20,333 nucleotides of DNA from Pelagophyceae sp. CCMP2097 (Eukaryota; Sar; Pelagophyceae). Of this stretch, positions 8,449 to 17,369 are shown piece after piece. Made by a program: the position numbers and the translations under genes. The notes under the pieces are model-generated. The model searched no databases. It saw nothing but the letters and a program-made list of their open reading frames with translations, and was not told the origin of the DNA. The stretch is taken from contig MU657168.1 in the NCBI GenBank assembly GCA_026770575.1, positions 399,394-419,726 of the forward strand, in the 5' to 3' direction. The first letter of the stretch is position 1; each line of letters begins with the position of its first letter.

Positions 8449-9984
8449 ATGGCGCGCCTCTTGTTTCTGGCGGCGTGCCTTTCGCCGGCGTCGGCGAGCG
8501 ACGTTTTCTCGTCGCCCGAGGCGAGCGTTTCTGCCGTGCGGGCGCAGTACGAGCAATTCTCGTACCCGATGGACGACTCGGGGCTCGACACCGGCGCCGT
8601 GCCGTCGCAGTATCTGTGGATGTCGCTCCCAGCGCTGAACCATCACGCCTGGGGCGGCCGGCGCAATACGTTCGACGGCCTAAGAGTCCTAATCGCCGGC
8701 TGCGGCACGGGCGCCCAGGTTCTGGGCTTCGCGCACCTGCTCGCCGCGTACAAGGGCACGCACGTTGCGGGCGTCGACCTCGCGCCCAGGTCCATTGCCA
8801 TCACGAAACGCAGACTCGCCCGCTACGGCCTCGACGATAAAGGCGTCTCTCTACGCGCGGCGTCGCTCCTCGCCGTCGGCGGAGACGAGCCCTACGACGT
8901 CATCGTCTGCACGGGCGTGCTGCACCACCTCCCGGACCCGGCCGAAGGACTCCGCGTTTTACGAAGCGTTTTAAAGCCCGACGGCGCCATGGTCCTAATG
9001 GTCTACGGCGCCGCCGCGCGCGTGGGCGTCTACCAGATGCAAGACCTGATGCAAATTTTGACGCCCAACCTCAGCCTCGAGGCCAAGCTGGATCAGCTGA
9101 AGCAGCTCGACGCCAACATGCCGCCGACCAACGTGCTCCGCCGGACGCTGTGGCCCCGGCCTTTGACGGACCTGCCGGACGTCGAGTTGGTGGACCTAAT
9201 CCTACATCGGCAAGACCGTGCTTACACCGTCCCGGAATTTTACGATTTTGTCGACGCCGCGAACCTCACCATCGCACTCTGGGAGCCCGAAGTCCGAGCC
9301 AAGCTCGAGCGGCCGCTGCCCTCGGGCGTCGGCGCCGGCCTCGGAGGAGAAGCTTTGAATGCGGCAAACGAGCTCATCTTCGGCGACGTCCGCATGCTCA
9401 AAGCTTTGGTTTTGCCCCGCGGCGCCCCAACGCCGCCATCAGTGCGAGACGCGCGAAACATGGTTGTATTGAACCACGTCCTGCCTGCGGGCTTGGACTC
9501 CGTCGCTCATCAATTAGACAAATGCGCCGCCGCGGAGACGTGCGACGTTTCGCAGCTGACGGTGCCGCGCGGCATGCGCGTGCCGGGGCCCGGGCGAAAG
9601 CGCGGCGAGTTCTTCGACGTCGGCGGACGGCCTTTAGAGGTGCCGCTGCCGCGCGGGCCGCCCGAGCTCCGCGCTGTGTTGGCGGCCGTGCTGCGCGAGG
9701 TCGACGGCAAGCGCACCACGTCCGCCGCGCTCCGGCGCGCTCGAGCCGCCGTCTGGCGAGGGCCGCACGCCGCCCAGCTCGCGGACCTCGCCGACTTTGA
9801 CAGCGTCGCTTTGGCTTTGCTCGCAGGGTTCTACGACGCGCTCCAGCACGAGGACGTCCTCGTCCTCCGCCGCGGCAAATCCGAGGGCGCCTGCGCAGCC
9901 GACGGCTGCGCCGAGCCGGCCCGGGCCGCCGACGACCCGGAGGAGTGGGATTCCGTGTCTGGGCAAGGGTGGGGACTCCCGTGA
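8449..9984 (+). CDS. Secreted/endomembrane SAM-dependent methyltransferase (class I)
   Basis: A single uninterrupted 511-aa frame. I chose the ATG at 8449 because MARLLFLAACLSPASAS is a clear signal peptide; the frame stays open upstream to 8236. The Rossmann-type SAM-binding core is plain: LIAGCGTGAQ (81-90) as motif I, an acidic motif II at GVDLAPRS, YDVIVCTGVLHHLPDP as the post-I region, and LKPDGAMVLMVYG. An N-terminal segment, VRAQYEQFSYP, precedes it and a region with YTVPEFYDFVDAANL follows; this arrangement resembles a class I methyltransferase family known mainly from bacteria (from memory, not checked). The C-terminal 150 residues are unrecognised. The substrate cannot be read from sequence. 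The lack of introns and bacterial look would fit transfer or retroposition, but composition matches the neighbours. Confidence 0.85.
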   Translation: MARLLFLAACLSPASASDVFSSPEASVSAVRAQYEQFSYPMDDSGLDTGAVPSQYLWMSLPALNHHAWGGRRNTFDGLRVLIAGCGTGAQVLGFAHLLAAYKGTHVAGVDLAPRSIAITKRRLARYGLDDKGVSLRAASLLAVGGDEPYDVIVCTGVLHHLPDPAEGLRVLRSVLKPDGAMVLMVYGAAARVGVYQMQDLMQILTPNLSLEAKLDQLKQLDANMPPTNVLRRTLWPRPLTDLPDVELVDLILHRQDRAYTVPEFYDFVDAANLTIALWEPEVRAKLERPLPSGVGAGLGGEALNAANELIFGDVRMLKALVLPRGAPTPPSVRDARNMVVLNHVLPAGLDSVAHQLDKCAAAETCDVSQLTVPRGMRVPGPGRKRGEFFDVGGRPLEVPLPRGPPELRAVLAAVLREVDGKRTTSAALRRARAAVWRGPHAAQLADLADFDSVALALLAGFYDALQHEDVLVLRRGKSEGACAADGCAEPARAADDPEEWDSVSGQGWGLP

Positions 9985-10280
9985 CCGCCGCCGCCGCCGG
10001 AGCATTTGCGTCGGCCCGGCGCGCGTCTAAGTTTTCATGCAAGGACCACTCTCTGGGGGGGTCGAATGGCATCGTCGCTCTTGGAGAGCGGCCTTTGGTC
10101 GCCGCGGGGCCTTGCGCGAATGATTTGGGTCACACGGGAACGCCGACAGCTGTGCTTCGGCCTACGCTCTCGGGGAGCGCAATAGCGGAGGCCCGAGACG
10201 GCGTTAGGCAAGGCGTTCTTAAAAGTCCTGCCGGTGCCCGTGAGTCGCGAGTCGAGCGGAGGCGTGCCTCGTGCGCCGTT
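9985..10280. other. Spacer between converging methyltransferase and BTB genes
   Basis: This 296-base stretch lies between two converging stop codons. It must hold both 3' untranslated regions. I see no conserved motif, RNA gene or exon with recognisable protein similarity. Confidence 0.5.
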
Positions 10281-11107
10281 TTAGGCGGTCTTGCGGCGCT
10301 TGTCCGGTGGCTCGGCCGCCGGCACGGTGACCTCGAGGACCCAGACCGTAGCGTAGACCTCTTGACGATATTGCTTCTCCTCGCTCGGGCCGGCGACGGT
10401 GAGGTGTTCAAACACCCACTTCGCAGCGAGCCCCGCCGCCGTCACGTCGGTCACAATCCGCTCACGGAGCGCCGGGCGCTGCATCCAAGACGCGTGACGT
10501 TGCGACTGCCGAAAGACGTCGAGGCAGTCGCACTGCTTGTCCTTGTCCGAGTTTGCGTTGAGGTAGATCATGGACCAGCCGACTCGGAGTTTGAACGCCA
10601 AAAAGTTTGAACGCCAAAAGGTTGCACTCGAGCTTGGCGTCCGTCGCAAACTTGGTGAAGACCGAGTCCTTGGAGATGTCGTAGAGGTCGAGGTCATTTG
10701 TCAACGCTCGAGCGCGGAGCTGCGCGGGCAACGTCGCCGCCGAAAGCCCGACGCTCGCCGGCTCCGCCGAAATGCCAAAGTAGTCGAGCGCGACGAGGAG
10801 CTCCTCGAGCTCGACGTCTGGCGGCAGCTCCAAGGCGCCGCCCGCGTAGAACGCAGCCAGAACGGGGATCATTTCGGGCACAAACGCCGGGCACGCGGAC
10901 GGCTCGACGCGGATTGGCGTCGTTTCGCCAGGCGTCCGAGGCGAGCGCCGCGAGCAGCGTAGCTGGGTGGCCCCGCAGCGCCCGCGCGCAGATTTGGAGC
11001 GGGAACCGCGCCTCGCCGCAGAGAAACTCAAACAGCACCGCCTCCTCCGAGTCCGCGCCCTCCTCCGACTCGGAGGCGCGCTCATCATCTTGATCATCGT
11101 CGCTCAT
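10281..11107 (-). pseudogene. BTB/T1 (KCTD-like) domain protein, frame broken twice
   Basis: From the ATG at 11107 the frame gives an acidic N-terminus (MSDDDQDDERASESEEG) and the first half of a BTB/potassium-channel-tetramerisation fold (VLFEFLCGEARFPLQ, HPATLLAALASDAW). The second half (AFVPEMIPVLAAFYAGGALELP, VALDYFGI) is in a different frame: one extra base lies near 10915-10945, with no room for an intron. The C-terminal part (WSMIYLNANSDKDKQCDCLDVF, ending in KRRKTA) is in a third frame because of a 16-bp tandem duplication at 10588-10619; ignoring one copy restores continuity. BTB domains mediate oligomerisation and cullin-3 binding. Neighbouring genes are intact, so a recent pseudogene or allele is likelier than general sequencing error, though local assembly error is possible. 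The frame is open upstream of 11107, so the start is uncertain. Confidence 0.65.
10588..10619. repeat. Perfect 16-bp tandem duplication disrupting the BTB-gene frame
   Basis: Positions 10588-10603 and 10604-10619 are identical. The extra copy adds 16 bases (1 mod 3) between two coding segments that otherwise join cleanly (NLLAFKL followed by RVGWSMIYLNA). Confidence 0.9.
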
Positions 11108-11478
11108 CTGGTCGACGGCGGGGCGGCCTTCTTCTTCTTCTCTTACGCACTCCCCTGAGGTCCCCGGCGCCGGGCGGCTGCTGTCGGGCCTTGTGTCGAG
11201 ACGTGTCTCGAACGTCGAAACACTACACTTGTAAGCAGCAAGCTCGGAAACGGGTGCACGGCGTCCGAGGACCACCATTTTCAAAACGGTTTTCTTCTGT
11301 TGGAAATCATGAGGAGACTGTTTGCGCAACGTTCGGGCTTCGAGCAGCGCGGCGCGCCGAGGCCCGACGAGGCGAGCCCAGGCGCCCGACTCTGCGACTG
11401 TGTTGCAAATCGATGCAACCGTGTTACCAAGTTCGAACCAAGGGCAAGACGAAGAAGCTGCTGCGATTGCTCCGTGCC
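11108..11478. other. Spacer between the CgeB-like gene and the BTB gene
   Basis: This is 371 bases between two minus-strand genes. An open frame continuous with the BTB start extends across it, so part could be coding (for example from an internal ATG near 11277 on the minus strand). I found no recognisable domain in that extension and treat it as leader. A modestly AT-rich patch with ATTTTCAAAACGG lies at about 11277-11289. Confidence 0.4.
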
Positions 11479-14400
11479 TCATTCGGGACCCTCTGTTACA
11501 AGCACCACCGAGTTGTCGCAGGAGACGTTGTAGTCGACGACCAACGCGTCGGTGATTTGATAGTCGCGCGGCGCGTGCTGGACGGTGGCCGAGGCCCTCA
11601 AGTCGAGCGATACCTAGCAGGCGGGCGCGGTCTCGTGCCCACGCGTGCTTCAGAGGCTCTGCAGCCCGGCGCGAGGTCCCCTCCGGACCTTATGCAATGC
11701 AGAGTGGCCCTGTCGCGCACCGTGTTGGATCTCCGGAGCGAGTCTGCGTAGATGTTGGATTTCAGCTCTGCGCGAAACAGCACGGTCGCGTCGCACGCCG
11801 CAGGCGCCACGCGCAGAACGACGCGGAGCTGCGGCTGCAGCGGGCACGCCACGATGCGGTTCAAGCCCACGACGAGGCACCTGCGAAAACCCGCGTCGCG
11901 ACGGATGCCCTCGATGACTGCATCAACGAGGCACGAAAGGATCCCCAGCGCTCCGGCGTCGGCAACTCGCCAGGAGCCGTCGCGGCCGACGGTAAATGCG
12001 TCGATGCGGACGTCGAATTCGACGTCGGAGCCCGTCGCCACGGTGCCGTTGTGCGGCGCGCGTATTTCGATCGTCGCGGCCGCGCGGCCCAGCGTCAGCG
12101 CGCGGCACATGGCCATGGAAAGCGACTTCGCGTACTGCTCGGCGTCCAAGCTCCCGAGGTCCGCCGGCAGCTCGATCAGCCGCTCGTTGTGCGGCCTGCC
12201 CCCGCAGAGACTTGATTTTGCCTCCGTAATTGCGAAGGTTCGGGTCGGACCCGGCTGGCAATCGCAGGATCGCAGGTGCACAATTCGCAAAATGAGACGC
12301 CGCAACGGTCGTCGAGGGACTCACACGGTGCCGAGGCGGGCGTCGGCTTGCATGTACCTCGCCGCGACGACGAGGCCCCACCTGCATTTTCGCGGCGGTC
12401 CGACCGCGAAAGGGGCTCTCTAATAGAGGGGTCGCTTTCAAAGGACGCTGCGAGGCAGCACTCTCCGCCGCCGGTCGTAAAGGCGCGACCGTCGGGCACG
12501 CCGGTCGGCTCGGCGGCGACGATCATGATGACGTTTGCGCGGCGCACCATGTCCGCGACGGCTGCGACGCCGTCGAGGCCCAGGAGGCGGAGTAAAACAG
12601 GCCTTCCCTCGAACTCTGCGCGGAGCCGCCGCCGCAGCCGCGAGATTTGCGAGACGCGTACGATCTCGGCGATAAGAGCGACGACGACGCGGTCCGCGCC
12701 GCCGTCGAGCGCCGCGCGCGCCGCCAAGACGATTAAGTCGACGTCATTGACGTCCCGCGCGAGGACGAGGCCCCGCGCGTCTACGACGACGTCGTCGCCC
12801 GACGGCGGCGGGAGCGAGACGCCGTAGGCGTGCTGCAGCCCGAGCGGCGCAAAGCCGAGGGCCTCGAGGCGCCGCCGGTCGTGCTCGGCGGCGTAGCACG
12901 CGGCGTCGTAGACGGCCTCGGGTGGCCGCGCATCGCGGCCGGCGGAGAGCGCGGCCGCGTCGTCCACGGCGCGCGGCTCGTCGAAGAGGACGAGGACGCG
13001 GCGCTGCGTGACGCGCCGAAACGTCGTGTAGTCGCGCGTGAGCCGTGAGACGACGGCGTCGGCGGCGCCGCCGAGGCCGCCGACGGCGACGACGACGTCG
13101 TAGGCCAATAGTTGCGCGGACGTCTCGGCCGCGCGCGCGTCGTGCCAGCCGAGCGCGTAGTCGCGCTTGAGAAGGTCGGCGGCGGCTAAAAACGACGTCG
13201 CAAACTCGGGCGACGTTCCGAGGTGGCCCGCGTCCCAGACGACGGCGACGCGGAGGCAGCCGCTGCGCTGGCAGCTCCCGTACGGGTCCTGCAGAGCCGC
13301 CAAGGCCTTGGCGGCGGCGAGCTCGTTTATGAAAGCCAGCACCTGCGCCGCGCGCGCGTCGTACGTGTGGTCGTCGGAAATCCTCTTTTGAGCGCGCGCC
13401 GAGGCCTCGGTCGATTCATCTAAGGTGCGCCGCTCCAGCTTGTCGACGAACTCGGCCATGTCGCCCGGCCCGCCCCAGAGCAGAAGGTTGTCGAGCGGCG
13501 CCGCGGTGCTGTTCGCGTCCGTGGCGAAGAGTGTTTCGAGCTCTGGGAAGTGCTCCTGGATGAGCGGCGCGCCCGTGGCCAAAGCCTCGAAGACGCGGTT
13601 GTTCAGCATGCCCGCGTCGCGCTGCCCATCCATCGTTGCGCCTAAAACAGCGAGGGCGCCGGCGTACGTTTTTGCCAGCAGCGCCCCCGGCAGCACGCCG
13701 CGCCAGTGCACCGCCAAGTCGGCGGGCCCGACGGCGCCCCAGCCGCTGCCCCAGAGCTCGAGGCCCGCGGGCGACGCCGCCGCCTCGCGCAGCATGGGCA
13801 CGAGGTTGGTTTTCGTCTCGATTCCCAGCGCCGACCCCACGTAGACGAGCTTCCTCCGGGATGCCGCGCCGTCGGCGGCCGCGGCCCCGGCGGGCGCCGG
13901 GCCGGGCGCCGCGGACATTTCGTCCATGTCGGCGGCAAGGAGGACGAGGCGCGTCGGGGCGAACGCTCCTAAAGCTTCGGCGACGGGCTTGGAGTTTGTC
14001 AGGTAGCCGTCGACGTCTATAGAAACAATGGCGTCGAGGCCCGGGAACGCCGGGTCGAGGCACCAGAAGAGCACGATTGCGCCGGGCCGCTTGCGGCGGA
14101 ACTCGTGGATGAGCACTGAGATCACTTCGAACCACCCTTCGATGATGAGCACGTCCCACGCAGCAGACTCCAGCTTCTCGTAGTGGAACGGGTACAGCGA
14201 CGCCGCCTGTGGGGTCCGCGTTGAGCGGCGGGGCCCTCCGTCGAAGGACAAGCGGCGGGCCCTCGGTCGAAGGACGACGCACGTGTTCGACGGAGCCGGT
14301 GCGGAGCAAAGCGCGTTTCAGTCCGTTCGTCGTCATCACCGACCCGACGATGCGGTCCGCCGACGGCGCCTGCGCGTCGGCGTCGCACGCGCGCCGCCGC

Positions 14401-14524
14401 AGACGGCGAAGTGACGCACCGCCTGGGCGTGCAGCGCGATCCGCAGCTGCTTCTGCTCCGCATCCTCGGACCCAGACCCCGACGTGTAGAGGCACGCCAG
14501 GAGCAGCACGGCGGAGCGCCGCAT
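11479..14524 (-). CDS. Secretory-pathway glycosyltransferase, CgeB/GT4-like
   Basis: Exons on the minus strand: 14524-14420, 14369-14283, 14206-12405, 12195-11689, 11596-11479 (stop TGA). Introns are 50, 76, 209 and 92 nt, all phases agree, and the product is 872 aa. It has a signal peptide (MRRSAVLLLACLYTSGSGS). A CgeB-like N-terminal half follows (GSVMTTNGLKRALLR, then YPFHYEKLESAAWDVLIIEG), then the glycosyl-transferase family 1 core with VYVGSALGIETKTN (about 185) and GMLNNRVFEALATGAPLIQEHF (about 263-284). A second GT-B-like half (LRVAVVWDAGHLGTSP onward, about 370-690) lacks an obvious nucleotide-sugar motif. The C-terminus is a beta-sandwich-like domain (IEIRAPHNGTVATGSDVEF, FTVGRDGSW). 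The donor sugar is unknown. The gene shares a 101-bp promoter with the prolyl-hydroxylase-like gene. The small 5' exons and the last exon rest on splice-phase and motif arguments. Confidence 0.82.
14224..14275. repeat. Imperfect 25-27 bp tandem duplication in an intron
   Basis: Positions 14224-14250 and 14251-14275 are near-identical adjacent copies. They fill most of the 76-nt intron 14207-14282 of the CgeB-like gene. Confidence 0.85.
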
Positions 14525-14625
14525 TGGCCACCGCGGTCGCCGCGACCGGCCCAAGCCTGAAAAAAAATCGCTAAAATATTTCCGTCCGGACCCGGGTCGC
14601 GACAGACTTTGACTGGCCGACGACG
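14525..14625. promoter_or_regulatory. 101-bp divergent promoter
   Basis: The ATGs of the CgeB-like glycosyltransferase (minus, 14524) and the prolyl-hydroxylase-like gene (plus, 14626) are only 101 bases apart. An A/T-rich core at about 14560-14582 (GAAAAAAAATCGCTAAAATATTT) sits in GC-rich flanks. With so little space the two genes very likely share regulatory sequence. The GAAATTGTT element is absent. Confidence 0.55.
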
Positions 14626-17108
14626 ATGCGGCGGATGCGCTTGGCGGTGCTGGCGCTGGCCGGCCTTGCGAAGGCGGACCTCGGGGAGGCGCCGCTGCTC
14701 TCGGCGTCCGCCGTGGGCTTCAACGGCGGATGGGGCTCGATGGAGGAGCCGCACCGCTTCGAGCTCCGGACCAAAGCCGGCTGGAAATGGGAATTCCCAG
14801 GCGAGCCACCGGCTTACGCCGCCATGCAGGCGAGGTCTCTGCTCGTCTAAAAAACAAACGCAGCCCATGGAACCCTTCCTGCAAACGATAGCGTAGGCGA
14901 AGCGCCGGGCCGAGATCCTTGCCCTGGACCACTACCAAGAGCGCCTCGACAATTTCGTGCAGTACACGCAGGTCCGGTCCGTGAAGAATTTTACGCGCCT
15001 AGGCTTTGACGTCGTCGACGTCGAGCCGGAGCTGCACGCCCGCCTGAAAGCGAGGCTCCACGCCGCCTTACCGAACGCCAGGACAGAGGGCGAGGTCCAG
15101 GGCATCTACGGAGACATCTTGCCCAAGATGATCCCGCACGGCGAGAAGAACCTGCTCGGCCAGCTCCAGCCGGTGATGGAGGCCTGGACGCCCGCGTGCG
15201 TCTCACGTCAGAGGCATTTATACGTCCTCCGTCAGAGGCCTTTATACGTCCTCCGTCAGAGGCCTTTATGAGCCGCCGCGGACGGTTTCCTCTGTAGCAT
15301 CAAGGGCGGCCTGCGGAGCGTGACGGCATACGGCATGCGCGCCTACCGCCGCGGTGCCTCGCTTGCCTTTCATGCGGACCGGGTGGACACGCACATCATC
15401 TCTGGGATCCTCCACGTCGACCACGAGTACGACGACCCGGAGAAGGGCACGTGGCCCATCGAGATCGAGGGTCACGACGGCCAGCGGCACGTCGTCGAGC
15501 TCAAGCCGGGCCAGATGCTCCTCTACGAGTCGGCGAAATGCCCGTGAGTCGGCAAAGTGCCCGTGAGACCCCCGCCGCCGCGCCCGCTCGGCGAGCGTCC
15601 TTGCGCCAGGCACGGCCGGAGCCTCCCCTTGAAGGGCGAGTTCTACGCGTCTGTCTTCGTGCACTTTAAGCCCGCCGACATGGCCGAATGGCCGTGCGTC
15701 GCCGCGCCCCGCCCGCTCCGGCGACGGCGCGCTAGGTACTCGCAGCGCGACATCTGGCTCGCCGTGCCGCCCGGCTGGGACGCGGAGCCGATGCACTCTG
15801 AACGCGGGCCCGGCGAGCGCTGGGCAGGGGCCTTTCTTACGCACGACTCGATGCAAGTCGACGGCACGCCGCCGCGCCGCACCGAGCCAAGGCCCGACCG
15901 CAAGGCGCAAGCCGCCGCCGCCGCCGAGCCGGCCCTCGCGGCTGAGCCGGCCCTCGCGGCCGAGCCGGCCCTCACTGCTGAGCCGGCCCTCGCGGCCGAG
16001 CCGGTCCTCGCGGCCGAGCCGGCCCTCGCCGCCGAGCCGGCCCTCGCGGCCGAGCCGGCCCTCACTGCTGAGCCGGCCCTCGCGGCCGAGCCGGCCCTCG
16101 CGGCCGAGCCGGCCCTCGCGGCCGAGCCGGCCCTCGCGGCTGAGCCGGCCCTCGCGGCTGAGCCGGCCCTCGCGGCTGAGCCGGCCCTCGCGGCTGAGCC
16201 GGCCCTCGCGGCCGCGCCGGACGAGGCTGCGCCCGCGCCGGACGAGGCTGCCCACAACAAAGTGGATCGCCGGAACCGGCCTGGCCGCCCGCTCGTGCCG
16301 TCGCTCGACGCCACCGCTGCGGCCCGGCCAAACGTGCCGTCGCTGGATACCACCATCGCCGCGGCCCGCGCCGCCGCTGCGAAAAAACTCACAGCGCCGG
16401 CGGCGGGCGACGCGCACCCGGCCGAGCCGCTCGACGAGGCGCACGCCGACGCGCACGCAAAGCCGCGGCCGCCCGCGGCGAAGACCGCGGAGCGCGCGGT
16501 GCGCGAGCCGGCGCGAGCGCTCGACGGCGCCAAGCTGAATGACGCTAAGCCGCACCAGCCGCCGCTATCCCGCGACGGGCCGCAGCCGCTGCGCGACGCT
16601 CGGATGAAAGCATGGAAAAAATTGACGATACCGACCAAGCCGGTTGAGCCCGCCGCCGCCGCCGACGGGGACGACGACGACGGTAAGGTTGGCGGCGACG
16701 ACGGCGCCGGGCCGAGCCGCGAGCTGCGGCAGCGCGGCCCGACGAAGCGACACGCCGCCTCGCCGCTCAGCAGCGCGGAGCGGCGGGCCAAGGCGAAGCG
16801 CGCCGCGCAGTTGAAGAGGCGCCAGATCAAGGACGGGCGGCAAGCACGGGACGCCGACGACGACGACGACGACGGCCCGCAGGTCGCGACGGTCATCGCC
16901 GAGGTCGGCGGCTCCTTCGCGTGCGTGGCGCTCCGACCGCCGCCGCCGCCCTTGCTTGACGCTGGCGCGCAGGCTCGCCGGCGCGTTTTACATGATGGGC
17001 GCGGGCGCCGTCGTGGCCACGTGCGGCGTCGCGCTGCGGCGAGCGCTCGCGACGCGAGGGCGGTCCCTCGGCAGGCTCAAGCACCTCAAGGCAGACGACC
17101 TGGCCTGA
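14626..17108 (+). CDS. Prolyl-4-hydroxylase-like 2-oxoglutarate/Fe(II) oxygenase with hexapeptide-repeat tail and membrane anchor
   Basis: Exons: 14626-14844, 14897-15195, 15298-15543, 15610-16920, 16973-17108. Introns are 52, 102, 66 and 52 nt, all phases agree, and the product is 736 aa. The signal peptide is MRRMRLAVLALAGLAKA. The oxygenase domain (about 140-275) has the double-stranded beta-helix signature: YGMRAYRRGASLAFHADRVD with Fe ligands His198 and Asp200, ISGILHVDHEYDD, VVELKPGQMLLYESAKC, then PHG with Fe ligand His256, and PLKGEFYASVFVHFKP, where Lys263 may bind 2-oxoglutarate. VPPGWD follows. Residues 360-455 are 16 copies of AEPAL(A/T), then an Ala/Pro/Lys-rich stretch, a basic region, an Asp run (from 16857), and a hydrophobic segment (AGAFYMMGAGAVVATCGVAL) with a short basic tail. 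It is probably a type I membrane protein of the ER/Golgi that hydroxylates proline in unknown targets. The first donor (GTCTAA) is the least certain. Confidence 0.87.
15206..15269. repeat. 24-bp tandem repeat, 2.7 copies, inside an intron
   Basis: Units at 15206-15229, 15230-15253 and a partial one at 15254-15269 differ by one base (A/C in GAGGC[A/C]TTT). They occupy most of the 102-nt intron 15196-15297. Confidence 0.9.
15527..15564. repeat. 19-bp tandem duplication straddling a splice donor
   Basis: Units 15527-15545 and 15546-15564 match at 17 of 19 bases. The exon/intron junction (15543/15544, CCC-GTGAGT) falls at the end of the first unit, and the second unit carries an equivalent CCC-GTGAGA, so two consecutive donor-like sites exist. 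Use of the first gives the family-typical YESAKC-PHG join. Confidence 0.88.
15923..16210 (+). repeat. 18-bp coding minisatellite, 16 copies (AEPALA)
   Basis: There are sixteen in-frame 18-base units. Copies 3 and 8 read AEPALT and copy 5 reads AEPVLA; the rest are AEPALA with GCC/GCT and GCG/GCC wobble. Recurrence of the T variant five units apart hints at a past 90-bp block duplication. Each unit holds one proline flanked by Glu and Ala. Copy number is likely to vary between strains. Confidence 0.95.
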
Positions 17109-17369
17109 TGGGGCAGCGCCGACCGCCCCACGGGGGTGCCCCGGGCCCGGGCCAACATTGCCTTGCTCGGGCCGCAGTGCCTCTTAAGACGTATTCTGCT
17201 GGGCGGATCCCATGAGCACGTGAGAGTGCCAGCCTCAAAGCTCACGTCGCGGCGCATTGGACGTGGAAGGGGAGCGTTTGCCGACGGAAGAGGAATTCCT
17301 GACGAAAGGGGGTACAAAATTAGTGGCCAACGCCCAACATGGTGGCTACTTGGCAAAAAGCTGGCACCT
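17109..17369. other. Spacer between converging genes, with a small inverted repeat
   Basis: These 261 bases lie between the stops of the oxygenase gene and the coiled-coil gene. The only structure seen is ACGTGAG (17218-17224) and CTCACGT (17241-17247), a 7-bp inverted repeat with a 16-base loop. No exon with recognisable similarity is present. Confidence 0.4.

Noticed and set aside
14397..14415. A 19-nt GT...AG segment in the CgeB-like gene as a micro-intron
   Set aside because: It is too short to splice. A 50-nt intron (14370-14419) gives an in-frame, family-typical join.
15923..16210. CRISPR-like regular repeat
   Set aside because: The units are contiguous with no spacers and are in frame within a coding exon, so this is a coding minisatellite in a eukaryotic sequence.
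15643..16896. Long minus-strand open frame (over 400 codons) rich in Ala-Gly-Ser repeats
   Set aside because: It is the antisense of the AEPALA minisatellite and flanks. The 18-bp unit is open in several frames, and the plus strand carries the oxygenase motifs.
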